Positions 57,264 through 64,000 of a stretch of 64,000 nucleotides of DNA are shown in pieces. Under the pieces are notes generated by a model that was given only the letters and a program-made list of their open reading frames with translations, ran no database searches and was not told the DNA's origin. The stretch is from Limnohabitans sp. 63ED37-2 (GTDB taxonomy: Bacteria; Pseudomonadota; Gammaproteobacteria; Burkholderiales; Burkholderiaceae_C): positions 367,501 to 431,500 of the forward strand of contig NZ_CP011774.1 in assembly GCF_001412535.1 (NCBI RefSeq), read 5' to 3'. Positions within the stretch are counted from its first letter, which is position 1. Each line of letters starts with the position of its first letter. Position numbers and translations under genes: made by a program.

Positions 57264-58229
57264 GTGCCCCTGTTTGTTTTGAGAAGGCTGCTGAGCTTTG
57301 TGCTGACCTTGTTGGCCACGTCGGTGGTGGTGTTTGCGGTGCTGGAAATCTTGCCAGGCAACGCGGCTGAGGTCATTTTGGGCGAAACGGCCACGCCCGA
57401 GTCGATCGCCGCGATGGAAGAAAAACTGGGCCTGAATCAATCCGCCGCTACCCGTTACCTGAACTGGATGGGTGGTTTGCTGCAGGGCCAGACGGGTTTG
57501 AGCATCTCTTACGACACCCCCACGGCGCAGCTGATGGCCGAGCGCATGCAAGTGTCGTTGCCGCTGGCCGTGATGGCCATGGGGCTCACGGTGGCGCTGG
57601 CTTTGGCGCTGGGCATTTATGCCGCTGCGCAGCAAAACAAAGCGGGTGATGTGGGTGTGATGACGCTCAGCCAACTGGGCTTGGCCCTGCCCAATTTCTG
57701 GCTGGCCATTCTTTTGATCTTGCTGTTCGCGGTGCACCTGGAGTGGGTGAGCGCGGGCGGCTTTCCGGGTTGGTCCGAGGACGATGGTGGCGGGGTGGGC
57801 GAGGGCATCAAGGCCTTGCTCTTGCCTGCTATGGCGCTGGCGGCGGTGCAAACGGCGATTTTGACGCGGGTGACCCGCTCGGCCGTGCTTGACACCTTGC
57901 GCGAGGATTTTGTGCGCACCGCCCGGGCCAAAGGCCTGTCACGCCGACAAGTGCTGTGGGGCCATGTGCTGCGCAACGCCATGATCCCGGTCCTCACGGT
58001 GATGGGCCTGCGGTTTGGCAACCTGATCACCAGCGCCATCGTGATTGAAAACGTGTTTGTGCTGCCCGGCATTGGGCGCTTGATTTTTCAGGCCATTGCC
58101 AACCGCGACCTGATCGTGGTGCGCGATGTGGTCATGCTGCTGTCGGCGTTGGTCATCTTGATCAACTTTTGCATCGACGTGCTGTATGCGTGGATCGATC
58201 CGCGATTGAAGGCAGGCCATGCGGGATAA
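57264..58229 (+). CDS. Peptide/nickel ABC transporter permease (DppB-like)
   Basis: A 321-residue inner-membrane permease. MPLFVLRRLLSFVLTLLATS is the typical first segment, the large periplasmic loop follows, and the EAA loop reads EDFVRTARAKGLSRRQVLWGHVLRNAMIP. First gene of a five-gene dpp/opp-type operon with its binding protein last. It overlaps the next gene by 11 bp. Confidence 0.92.
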   Translation: MPLFVLRRLLSFVLTLLATSVVVFAVLEILPGNAAEVILGETATPESIAAMEEKLGLNQSAATRYLNWMGGLLQGQTGLSISYDTPTAQLMAERMQVSLPLAVMAMGLTVALALALGIYAAAQQNKAGDVGVMTLSQLGLALPNFWLAILLILLFAVHLEWVSAGGFPGWSEDDGGGVGEGIKALLLPAMALAAVQTAILTRVTRSAVLDTLREDFVRTARAKGLSRRQVLWGHVLRNAMIPVLTVMGLRFGNLITSAIVIENVFVLPGIGRLIFQAIANRDLIVVRDVVMLLSALVILINFCIDVLYAWIDPRLKAGHAG

Positions 58230-59064
58230 CAACACCTTTTGGCGACGGGCCTTGCGCCACCCCAGTTTTGTCGCGGGCGGCGCCATGGTGCTGCTGATGG
58301 TGCTGTGTGCGGTGCTGTCTTTGTTGTGGTCGCCTTACCCGGTGGGCGACATCGACATTCCCAACAAATTGGCTTCGCCCAGCGCTGCCCATTGGTTCGG
58401 CACCGACAGCTTGGGGCGCGACATCGGCTCATTGCTCTTGGTGGGCAGCCAAAACTCCTTGCTGGTGGGCTTTATTGCGGTGGGCATTGGCCTGGGGGTG
58501 GGTGTGCCTTTGGGCTTGCTGGCTTCAGCGCGGCGTGGTTGGGTGGAAGAGCTCATCATGCGGGCTTCGGACTTCACCTTCGCTTTTCCGGCCTTGTTGT
58601 CGGCCATCATGCTCACGGCCATTTACGGGCCGGGTTTGGTGGTGAGCATCGTGGCCATTGGCATTTTTAACATCCCGGTGTTTGCCCGCATTTCGCGCGG
58701 CGCGGCCAACTCCGTATGGGCGCGGGACTACACCTTGGCAGCCCGCGCCGCAGGCCAAGGTCCGCTGGCCATCACACTGGCGCATGTGCTGCCCAACATC
58801 GCCAGCGTGCTGATCGTGCAAGCCACCATCCAGTTCGCCATCGCCATCCTGGCCGAGGCGGCCTTGTCGTATCTGGGTCTGGGCACTCAGCCGCCGCAAC
58901 CCAGCTGGGGCCGCATGCTCAACGAAGCGCAGTCGCAGATGTTTCAGGCCCCCATGTTGGCGGTGTACCCGGGCGCGGCCATTGCACTGGCGGTGTTGGG
59001 TTTGAACTTGCTGGGTGATGGTTTGCGCGATGTGCTCGACCCCCGGCTGGCGCGGCAAAGGTGA
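58219..59064 (+). CDS. Peptide/nickel ABC transporter permease (DppC-like)
   Basis: A 281-residue partner permease. An N-terminal cytosolic stretch and first membrane segment (GGAMVLLMVLCAVLSLLW) precede PLGLLASARRGWVEELIMRASD and the EAA-type loop RDYTLAARAAGQGPLAITLAHVLPN. Starts inside the end of DppB (11-bp overlap). Confidence 0.92.
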   Translation: MRDNNTFWRRALRHPSFVAGGAMVLLMVLCAVLSLLWSPYPVGDIDIPNKLASPSAAHWFGTDSLGRDIGSLLLVGSQNSLLVGFIAVGIGLGVGVPLGLLASARRGWVEELIMRASDFTFAFPALLSAIMLTAIYGPGLVVSIVAIGIFNIPVFARISRGAANSVWARDYTLAARAAGQGPLAITLAHVLPNIASVLIVQATIQFAIAILAEAALSYLGLGTQPPQPSWGRMLNEAQSQMFQAPMLAVYPGAAIALAVLGLNLLGDGLRDVLDPRLARQR

Positions 59065-59066
59065 GC

Positions 59067-60071
59067 ATGAACGATCGATCAAACGCCAAACCTTTGCTGC
59101 AAGTGAGTGATTTGCGCGTGAGCCTGCCCACCGCCCGGGGCTGGGCACAAGCCCTGCGGGGTGTGTCTTGGCGGATGGAACGGGGCCAGACGGTGGGCCT
59201 GATTGGCGAGAGCGGCAGTGGCAAATCGCTCACCGCTTTGGCCCTGATGGGCTTGTTGCCCGAACGCGCCCGCGTGAGCGGCTCCATTGTGCTGCAAGGC
59301 CAAGAGCTGGTGGGCCTGTCTGAGCCGCAGCTGTGCCAGCTGCGCGGCGCTCGCATGGCCATGATCTTCCAGGAGCCGATGACGGCGCTCAACCCCTTGC
59401 ACCCGATCTGGAAGCAGATCGCCGAGCCCTTGCGTTTGCACCAACACATGAGCGCCAGCGACGCCAAAGCCCGCGCCCTGCAACTGCTCGAACGCGTGCA
59501 GTTGCCTCGGGCGCCAGAGCGGCTGGATGCCTATCCGCACGAGCTGTCGGGTGGGCAGCGCCAGCGGGTGATGATCTCGATCGCGCTGGCCTGCAGCCCC
59601 GACCTGCTGATTGCCGACGAGCCCACCACCGCGCTCGATGTGACGGTGCAAAAAGAGGTGTTGGCGCTCATCCAGCAATTGGTGCGCGAAGACGGCATGG
59701 GCCTGCTTTTGATCAGCCACGACCTGGGCCTCATGCAGGACCAGGTGGACCGTGTGATGGTGATGTACGGTGGCGCGGTGGTCGAGAGTGCGGCCACGTC
59801 CGAGCTGTTTGCGCACCGGGCCCACCCTTACACGCGGGGCCTGTTTGCGGCGCGGCCGCGTTTAGGGCTGGCACGCGGCACGCGCCTGACCACGATCCCT
59901 GGCAGCGTGCCCGAGTTGATGGATTTTCCGGCGGGGTGTGCGTTTGCTGATCGCTGCAGTTTGGCGATTGAAGATTGCCGCCAGACGCCACCTCCGGCGC
60001 AAACCATTGATAACCCTGGCGCAGGCGAAACGCCGCATGTGGTCAGTTGCCCGCGCTGGAGGCTGCCATGA
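59067..60071 (+). CDS. Peptide ABC transporter ATP-binding protein (DppD-like)
   Basis: A 334-residue ATPase. Walker A GESGSGKSLTALALMG, signature ELSGGQRQRVMISIALA, Walker B LLIADEPTTALDVTVQ, switch His in LISHDLGLM. The C-terminal oligopeptide/dipeptide domain has the cysteine motif FADRCSLAIEDC, as in OppD/DppD, which often binds iron-sulfur. ATG at 59067 has AAAGGTGAG upstream; the in-frame GTG at 59061 is an alternative. Confidence 0.93.
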   Translation: MNDRSNAKPLLQVSDLRVSLPTARGWAQALRGVSWRMERGQTVGLIGESGSGKSLTALALMGLLPERARVSGSIVLQGQELVGLSEPQLCQLRGARMAMIFQEPMTALNPLHPIWKQIAEPLRLHQHMSASDAKARALQLLERVQLPRAPERLDAYPHELSGGQRQRVMISIALACSPDLLIADEPTTALDVTVQKEVLALIQQLVREDGMGLLLISHDLGLMQDQVDRVMVMYGGAVVESAATSELFAHRAHPYTRGLFAARPRLGLARGTRLTTIPGSVPELMDFPAGCAFADRCSLAIEDCRQTPPPAQTIDNPGAGETPHVVSCPRWRLP

Positions 60072-60907
60072 GCGACAACGCCACTTCTGCGCCGCTGCTG
60101 GAGGTGAAGCACTTGGGGCGGCGTTTTGCCTTGCCCCGCGCGGGTTTGTTTCAACCTGCAGGCGCTTTGCAGGCTTTGTCGGACGTGAGCTTCACCCTGC
60201 AGTCGGGCAAAAGTTTGGGCATTGTGGGCGAGTCGGGCTCTGGCAAGTCCACGCTGGCACGTTTGGTCATGGCGCTGGACACACCCACCGAGGGGCAGGT
60301 CGTGTTCCAAGGTGTGGACGTGCACAAAACCCACGGACAAGCGCTGCGGCAGTTGCGCAGCGGTTTTCAGATGGTGTTTCAAGACCCGTATGGCTCGCTC
60401 GACCCGCGCCAAAAAGTGCTGGCCATCGTGACCAAGCCGATACGCACCTTGCAACACGCTTCGGGTGGCCGATCCGAATGGCACGAGCGGGCAGCGCAAG
60501 CAATGAGCGAAGTCGGCCTCAGAACAGTGGACCTCGACAAATACCCCCACGAGTTTTCGGGCGGTCAACGCCAGCGCATTGCCATTGCACGCGCCTTGAT
60601 CACGCGGCCCACCCTGATCGTGGCGGACGAGCCGGTCAGTGCGCTCGATGTCTCGGTGCAGGCCCAGGTGTTGAACCTGATGATGGACCTGCAAGACCGC
60701 TACGGCCTGAGTTATTTGTTCGTCAGCCATGATTTGGCGGTGGTCAATTTGATGTGCGACGATGTGCTGGTGTTGCAGTCGGGCCGTGTGGTAGAAAACG
60801 GCCCTGCGCAGCAAATTTTTCAGCATGCCGAGCATCCCTACACGCGCAAGTTGCTGGCCGCCATTCCGGGTCAGCCGACGTCATTTTTTCAACAGGAGTC
60901 CCCATGA
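60068..60907 (+). CDS. Peptide ABC transporter ATP-binding protein (DppF-like)
   Basis: A 279-residue ATPase. Walker A GESGSGKSTLARLV, Q-loop FQDPYGSLDPRQ, signature EFSGGQRQRIAIARAL, Walker B LIVADEPVSALDVSVQ, and FVSHDLAVV. Start ATG 60068 overlaps the DppD stop by 4 bp (ATGA). Unlike DppF of E. coli it lacks the long C-terminal cysteine domain, being slightly shorter than usual. Confidence 0.92.
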   Translation: MSDNATSAPLLEVKHLGRRFALPRAGLFQPAGALQALSDVSFTLQSGKSLGIVGESGSGKSTLARLVMALDTPTEGQVVFQGVDVHKTHGQALRQLRSGFQMVFQDPYGSLDPRQKVLAIVTKPIRTLQHASGGRSEWHERAAQAMSEVGLRTVDLDKYPHEFSGGQRQRIAIARALITRPTLIVADEPVSALDVSVQAQVLNLMMDLQDRYGLSYLFVSHDLAVVNLMCDDVLVLQSGRVVENGPAQQIFQHAEHPYTRKLLAAIPGQPTSFFQQESP

Positions 60908-62421
60908 AAAACGTCTCTTCTCTGACCCGCCGAACCCTCGCTTTGAGCTCGGCGGCCGTGTTGGTCGCCAGCTTGGTGGCTGCGCCTTTGCAGGCGCAAG
61001 CCCAGTCGCGCAAAGACACCATCACGCTGGGCATGATCCTGGAGCCCACCAGCCTGGACCCAACCATGGCCCCAGCTGCGGCCATTGGCGAAGTGGTGCA
61101 CTACAACATCCTCGAAGGTCTGACCAAAATCAATGTGGACGGCAGCATCAGCCCGCTGCTGGCCGAGAGTTGGAAAATGGACGCCGACGGCAAGGCTTAC
61201 ACCTTCAAATTGCGCAAGGGCGTGAAATTTTCTGATGGAGCACCGTTCGACTCTGCCGCTGTCAAGTTCAGCTTCGAGCGTGCCAAAGACGCCAAGAGCA
61301 CCAACAAGGCCAAAGGCGCGGTGTTCAACAACATCACCCACATCTCCACACCCGACGCACACACCGTGGTGTTGGTGCTGACCAACCCAGACGGTAACTT
61401 TTTGTTCCGCATGGGCGAGAACACGGCTGTGATCTTGCACCCGGACAGCGCGGCCAACGCGGCCACCAGGCCCGTAGGCACAGGCCCCTACAAACTCGAC
61501 AACTGGGCCAAGGGCTCGGCCATCACCTTGTCCAAGTGGGATGGCTTTCGCGATGCCAATGCCATCAAAGTGAAGAAGGTCACCTTCCGCTTCATCAACG
61601 ATTCGGCCGCCCAAGTGGCCGCTTTGTTGGCGGGTGACATCGATGGCATGCCGCGCTTCCAGTCGCCGCAAAGCCTGCAGCAGTTCCAAAAAGACAAACG
61701 CTTTGTGGTTGAAATGGGCAGCACGGCCGGCAAAGGCATCATGACCATCAACAACCGCAAAAAGCCCTTTGACGATGTGCGTGTGCGCCGTGCCCTATCG
61801 CACGCGGTCGACAAAAAAGCGTTCATTGACGGCGTGTTTGAAGGTCTGGCCAAGCCCATTGGCAGCCACATGGCCCCCACCGATGCGGGCTATGTGGAGT
61901 TGAGCAACACTTATGCCTACGACCCCGAAAAAGCCAAGGCCCTGCTCAAGGAAGCCGGGGTGCAAACCCCACTGAACGTGACCCTGACCTTGCCTCCGCC
62001 GCCTTACGCCCGCAAGGGCGGCGAGATTTTGGCCGCGCAACTGGCCAAGGTGGGCATTGTGGCCAAAATCGAAAATGTGGAATGGGCGCAGTGGCTGGGC
62101 GGCACCTTCAAGGGCAACTTTGACCTCACAGTGATCAACCACGTCGAACCCCTGGACTACATGGCTTACGCCAACCCGCAGTATTACTGGGGTTACGACA
62201 GCAAGGCATTCCGCGACCTGGCGGCCAAACACGCGGCCACCACCACGGCCAAAGAGCGCACGCAGCTGTTTGGTGACATGCAGCGGATGATCGCCAAGGA
62301 TGCGGTCAATGTGTTCTTGTTCAATGCCACCAACACAGCGGTTTACCGCAAAGGCCTCAAAGGTCTGTGGTCGAGCTCACCGATTTTCGCCAACGACATG
62401 TCGGCCGTGTCCTGGCAATAA
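60904..62421 (+). CDS. Peptide ABC transporter periplasmic binding protein (DppA/OppA-like)
   Basis: A 505-residue SBP_bac_5 protein. Signal peptide MKNVSSLTRRTLALSSAAVLVAS, cleavage near AQA; LGMILEPTSLDPTMAPAAAIGE follows; the family signature region reads YTFKLRKGVKFSDGAPFDSAAVKFSFERAKD in pieces, then TGPYKLDNWAKG. Start ATG 60904 overlaps DppF by 4 bp. Together with the preceding four genes it forms a complete peptide importer. Confidence 0.93.
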   Translation: MKNVSSLTRRTLALSSAAVLVASLVAAPLQAQAQSRKDTITLGMILEPTSLDPTMAPAAAIGEVVHYNILEGLTKINVDGSISPLLAESWKMDADGKAYTFKLRKGVKFSDGAPFDSAAVKFSFERAKDAKSTNKAKGAVFNNITHISTPDAHTVVLVLTNPDGNFLFRMGENTAVILHPDSAANAATRPVGTGPYKLDNWAKGSAITLSKWDGFRDANAIKVKKVTFRFINDSAAQVAALLAGDIDGMPRFQSPQSLQQFQKDKRFVVEMGSTAGKGIMTINNRKKPFDDVRVRRALSHAVDKKAFIDGVFEGLAKPIGSHMAPTDAGYVELSNTYAYDPEKAKALLKEAGVQTPLNVTLTLPPPPYARKGGEILAAQLAKVGIVAKIENVEWAQWLGGTFKGNFDLTVINHVEPLDYMAYANPQYYWGYDSKAFRDLAAKHAATTTAKERTQLFGDMQRMIAKDAVNVFLFNATNTAVYRKGLKGLWSSSPIFANDMSAVSWQ

Positions 62422-62458
62422 ATTGGAGGGCAGCCCAAAAGTGCCCTGAAAAGCTTGC

Positions 62459-62464
62459 TATAAT
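62459..62464 (+). promoter_or_regulatory. -10 box of the tRNA-Arg promoter
   Basis: A consensus TATAAT 12 bp before the mature tRNA-Arg start. The -35 region (about 62436-62441) is poor. Lies in the gap after the binding-protein gene. Confidence 0.6.
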
Positions 62465-62476
62465 TCGATGCATGAT

Positions 62477-62553
62477 GCGGCTGTAGCTCAGCTGGATAGA
62501 GTACTTGGCTACGAACCAAGGGGTCGTGGGTTCGATTCCTGCCAGCCGCACCA
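62477..62553 (+). tRNA. tRNA-Arg (anticodon ACG)
   Basis: 77 nt with encoded CCA. Acceptor stem GCGGCTG/CAGCCGC, anticodon stem CTTGG/CCAAG with loop CTACGAA (anticodon ACG), and T-loop TTCGATT. It has a -10 box at 62459-62464 and a terminator after it. The A34 is expected to be deaminated to inosine to read CGU, CGC and CGA codons. Confidence 0.95.
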
Positions 62554-62561
62554 AAAATTAG

Positions 62562-62598
62562 AAAGCCCACAACGCAAGTTGTGGGCTTTTTCTTTTTT
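62562..62598 (+). terminator. Rho-independent terminator after tRNA-Arg
   Basis: A 12-bp perfect stem AAAGCCCACAAC/GTTGTGGGCTTT with loop GCAA and a T-rich tail (TTCTTTTTTC). It begins 9 bp after the tRNA. Confidence 0.9.
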
Positions 62599-62618
62599 CT
62601 AGCCATTACCCACACGCC

Positions 62619-63173
62619 ATGAGCAAAGCCTTCACCAAAGAGTCCGACGGCGACGATGACGAAGAGTTGGGTTTGCCGGCTTTGCCCGCGGGTGCCCGCA
62701 ACTACATGACACCCGAAGGCTATGCACGCCTCAGGGCCGAGCTGTTCACCCTGATCGACGACGAGCGGCCCAAAGTGGTCGAGATCGTGCATTGGGCGGC
62801 CAGCAACGGCGACCGCTCAGAAAACGGCGACTACCTCTATGGCAAAAAGCGTTTGCGCGAGATCGACCGCCGCATCCGCTTTCTGACCAAGCGGCTGGAG
62901 ATGGCCGAAGTGGTGGACCCTGCGGTGCACCACGGCAGTGACCAGGTGTATTTTGGGGCCACGGTCACGTACGCCGAGGCCTCAGGCACCGAGCGCACCG
63001 TCACGATTTTGGGCATCGATGAGGCCGACAGTTTGCAAGGCCAGGTCAGCTGGGTCTCGCCGATTGCACGCACCTTGCTCAAGTCACGCGAAGGCGATGA
63101 ACTCAAGCTGCTCACGCCCGCAGGCGTGATCGACATTGAGGTGTTGGCCGTGAGTTATCCGGCGGCGACCTGA
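62619..63173 (+). CDS. greB: Transcription elongation factor GreB
   Basis: Rescues backtracked RNA polymerase by stimulating transcript cleavage. 184 residues: an extra acidic N-terminus (about 30 residues, KESDGDDDEELGLP), the coiled-coil domain with the conserved acidic tip region GDRSENGDYLYGKKRLREID, and the FKBP-like C-terminal domain (FGATVTYAEASGTERTVTILG). Convergent with the RelA/SpoT gene, the usual Burkholderiales arrangement. Confidence 0.92.
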   Translation: MSKAFTKESDGDDDEELGLPALPAGARNYMTPEGYARLRAELFTLIDDERPKVVEIVHWAASNGDRSENGDYLYGKKRLREIDRRIRFLTKRLEMAEVVDPAVHHGSDQVYFGATVTYAEASGTERTVTILGIDEADSLQGQVSWVSPIARTLLKSREGDELKLLTPAGVIDIEVLAVSYPAAT

Positions 63174-63210
63174 TCGGCCCTGAGGCTGTTCAGGCCAAGC
63201 CGTGCAGAGA

Positions 63211-64000
63211 TCAACTGGGCAGGTGGCCCTTGTTGGTTTGGCGCTCGGCCTTGATGACCGAAGGTGTGCGCTTGAGGTGACGCAACACCTGCTCCAGGTG
63301 TGCCGCATCGCGCACGGCCACCACGAACTTCAACTCGGCGGTGTCTTGGGGGGTTTCTTGGCCCATGTCCACGTGCACGATGTCGGTTTCGCCACTGGCC
63401 AAAGCACCCGCCACCCGGGCCAATACACCTTTGCCGTTGATCACGGTGACGGTGATGGCGGTCTCGAAGCTGCGGCTCAATTCGTCCGACCACTCCACGC
63501 CAATGAAGCGTTCGCTGTCTTTGTGCTCCAGCTTGCGTGCGGTGGCGCAATCGCGGGTGTGCACGGCCAGGCCTTCGCCGCGGCCCAGGTAACCCACAAT
63601 GTCGTCACCGGGCAATGGCCGGCAGCAACGTGAATACACCACCGAAGCGTTTTCGCTGCCATCCAGGGTGATGGCGCCTTGCGAAATGGATTCATGTGCT
63701 GTGAAGCGCTCGCGCGTCATCAGCAGTGCATCGGGCTTTTGACCCATCTCGGACAGCAGCGCAGTCAGTCGCTTGGCCACAATGGTGGCGATGCGTTTGC
63801 CCAAGCCAATGTCCATCAGCAAATCGGCTTGGTTGCGGTTGCCTGTGAAGCGCAGCAGTTTTTCCCACAGTGCATGGTGGGCTTCGTCGTTGGCGGGCAG
63901 CTGGTTGATGCCTTCGGCACGCAAAGCCTGCGCCAGCAGTTTTTCGCCCAGGCCCACCGACTCGGTTTGCGCCATGGTCTTGAGGTGGTGGCGGATCTTG
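63211..64000 (-). CDS. RelA/SpoT-family (p)ppGpp synthetase/hydrolase, C-terminal part
   Basis: The C-terminal regulatory part of a long RSH protein; the frame continues past the window edge (KIRHHLKT before MAQTESVGL). Visible are the helical domain (ALRAEGINQLPANDEAHH), the zinc-finger/CC domain with CCRPLPGDDIVGYLGRGEG and HTRDC, and the ACT domain (TVTVINGKGVLARVAGALAS to the end). The synthetase and hydrolase domains lie outside. It is probably the bifunctional SpoT-type enzyme given the greB neighbour, but RelA-type cannot be excluded. Confidence 0.93.
   Translation of the reverse strand, partial: KIRHHLKTMAQTESVGLGEKLLAQALRAEGINQLPANDEAHHALWEKLLRFTGNRNQADLLMDIGLGKRIATIVAKRLTALLSEMGQKPDALLMTRERFTAHESISQGAITLDGSENASVVYSRCCRPLPGDDIVGYLGRGEGLAVHTRDCATARKLEHKDSERFIGVEWSDELSRSFETAITVTVINGKGVLARVAGALASGETDIVHVDMGQETPQDTAELKFVVAVRDAAHLEQVLRHLKRTPSVIKAERQTNKGHLPS

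Noticed and set aside
1..64000. CRISPR arrays and rRNA genes
   Set aside because: No regularly spaced direct repeats and no 16S, 23S or 5S sequence blocks were seen.

Overview
The window is chromosome from a betaproteobacterium of the order Burkholderiales, most likely family Comamonadaceae (Limnohabitans/Rhodoferax-like). This rests on the GC-rich backbone, the gene orders folB-like/folB/SDR, nadK-recN-rapZ and greB next to a RelA/SpoT gene, and a PHA-granule protein. No species can be named from the sequence alone. Two stretches are not ordinary backbone: a secreted-peptide locus at 14.7-19.8 kb, and a 17.7 kb AT-richer integrated element at 37.0-54.7 kb.

Layout. 0-9.4 kb: ruvB end, a LysR regulator, an aapJQMP-type amino-acid ABC transporter with a terminator between the binding-protein and permease genes, pyrC, a DUF3025 gene and htpX. 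9.4-14.7 kb: mostly leftward genes for a histidine phosphatase, a lipoprotein, TtcA, two tandem FolB-family proteins and an SDR, then a MidA-like methyltransferase and a DUF2905 protein. 20.1-36.9 kb: housekeeping genes (infA, trxC, cca, GST, two peptidases, a molybdopterin oxidoreductase, slt, 5-formyl-THF cyclo-ligase, rapZ, recN, nadK, hrcA). 54.9-64 kb: a serine hydrolase, a P1 peptidase facing a complete dpp-type peptide ABC operon, tRNA-Arg, greB and the end of a RelA/SpoT gene.

Peptide locus (14.7-19.8 kb). A beta-barrel outer-membrane protein is preceded by a promoter-like sequence with 11 G between its -35 and -10 boxes. Next come a Sec-exported precursor with an internal double-glycine-type leader, small membrane proteins, a stand-alone C39 peptidase and an exported 300-residue protein. 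The proposed path is Sec export, periplasmic C39 cleavage at the Gly-Ala site, then passage through the barrel; Pseudomonas Fap amyloid operons have a similar set of parts. The locus looks damaged in this strain: an IS30-family element (3-bp target duplication) sits in the middle, and the C39 gene has an amber codon inside its signal peptide.

Integrated element (37.0-54.7 kb). It entered the anticodon loop of a CAU tRNA gene and cut it in two: the 5' half remains at the left end and the 3' half at the right end, sharing the 9-bp core CTCATAATC. Just inside the left end the element carries a complete CAU tRNA gene interrupted after the anticodon by a 210-nt group I intron that closely resembles the Azoarcus tRNA-Ile(CAU) intron. 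The element therefore seems to destroy the host tRNA gene and replace it with a self-splicing copy whose DNA no longer contains the integration core. It also carries two tyrosine recombinases, CTACACAC repeats near both ends, a divergent single-subunit polymerase-like protein beside a structured non-coding region, and a SNF2 helicase / type III-like Mod / Res defence cluster.
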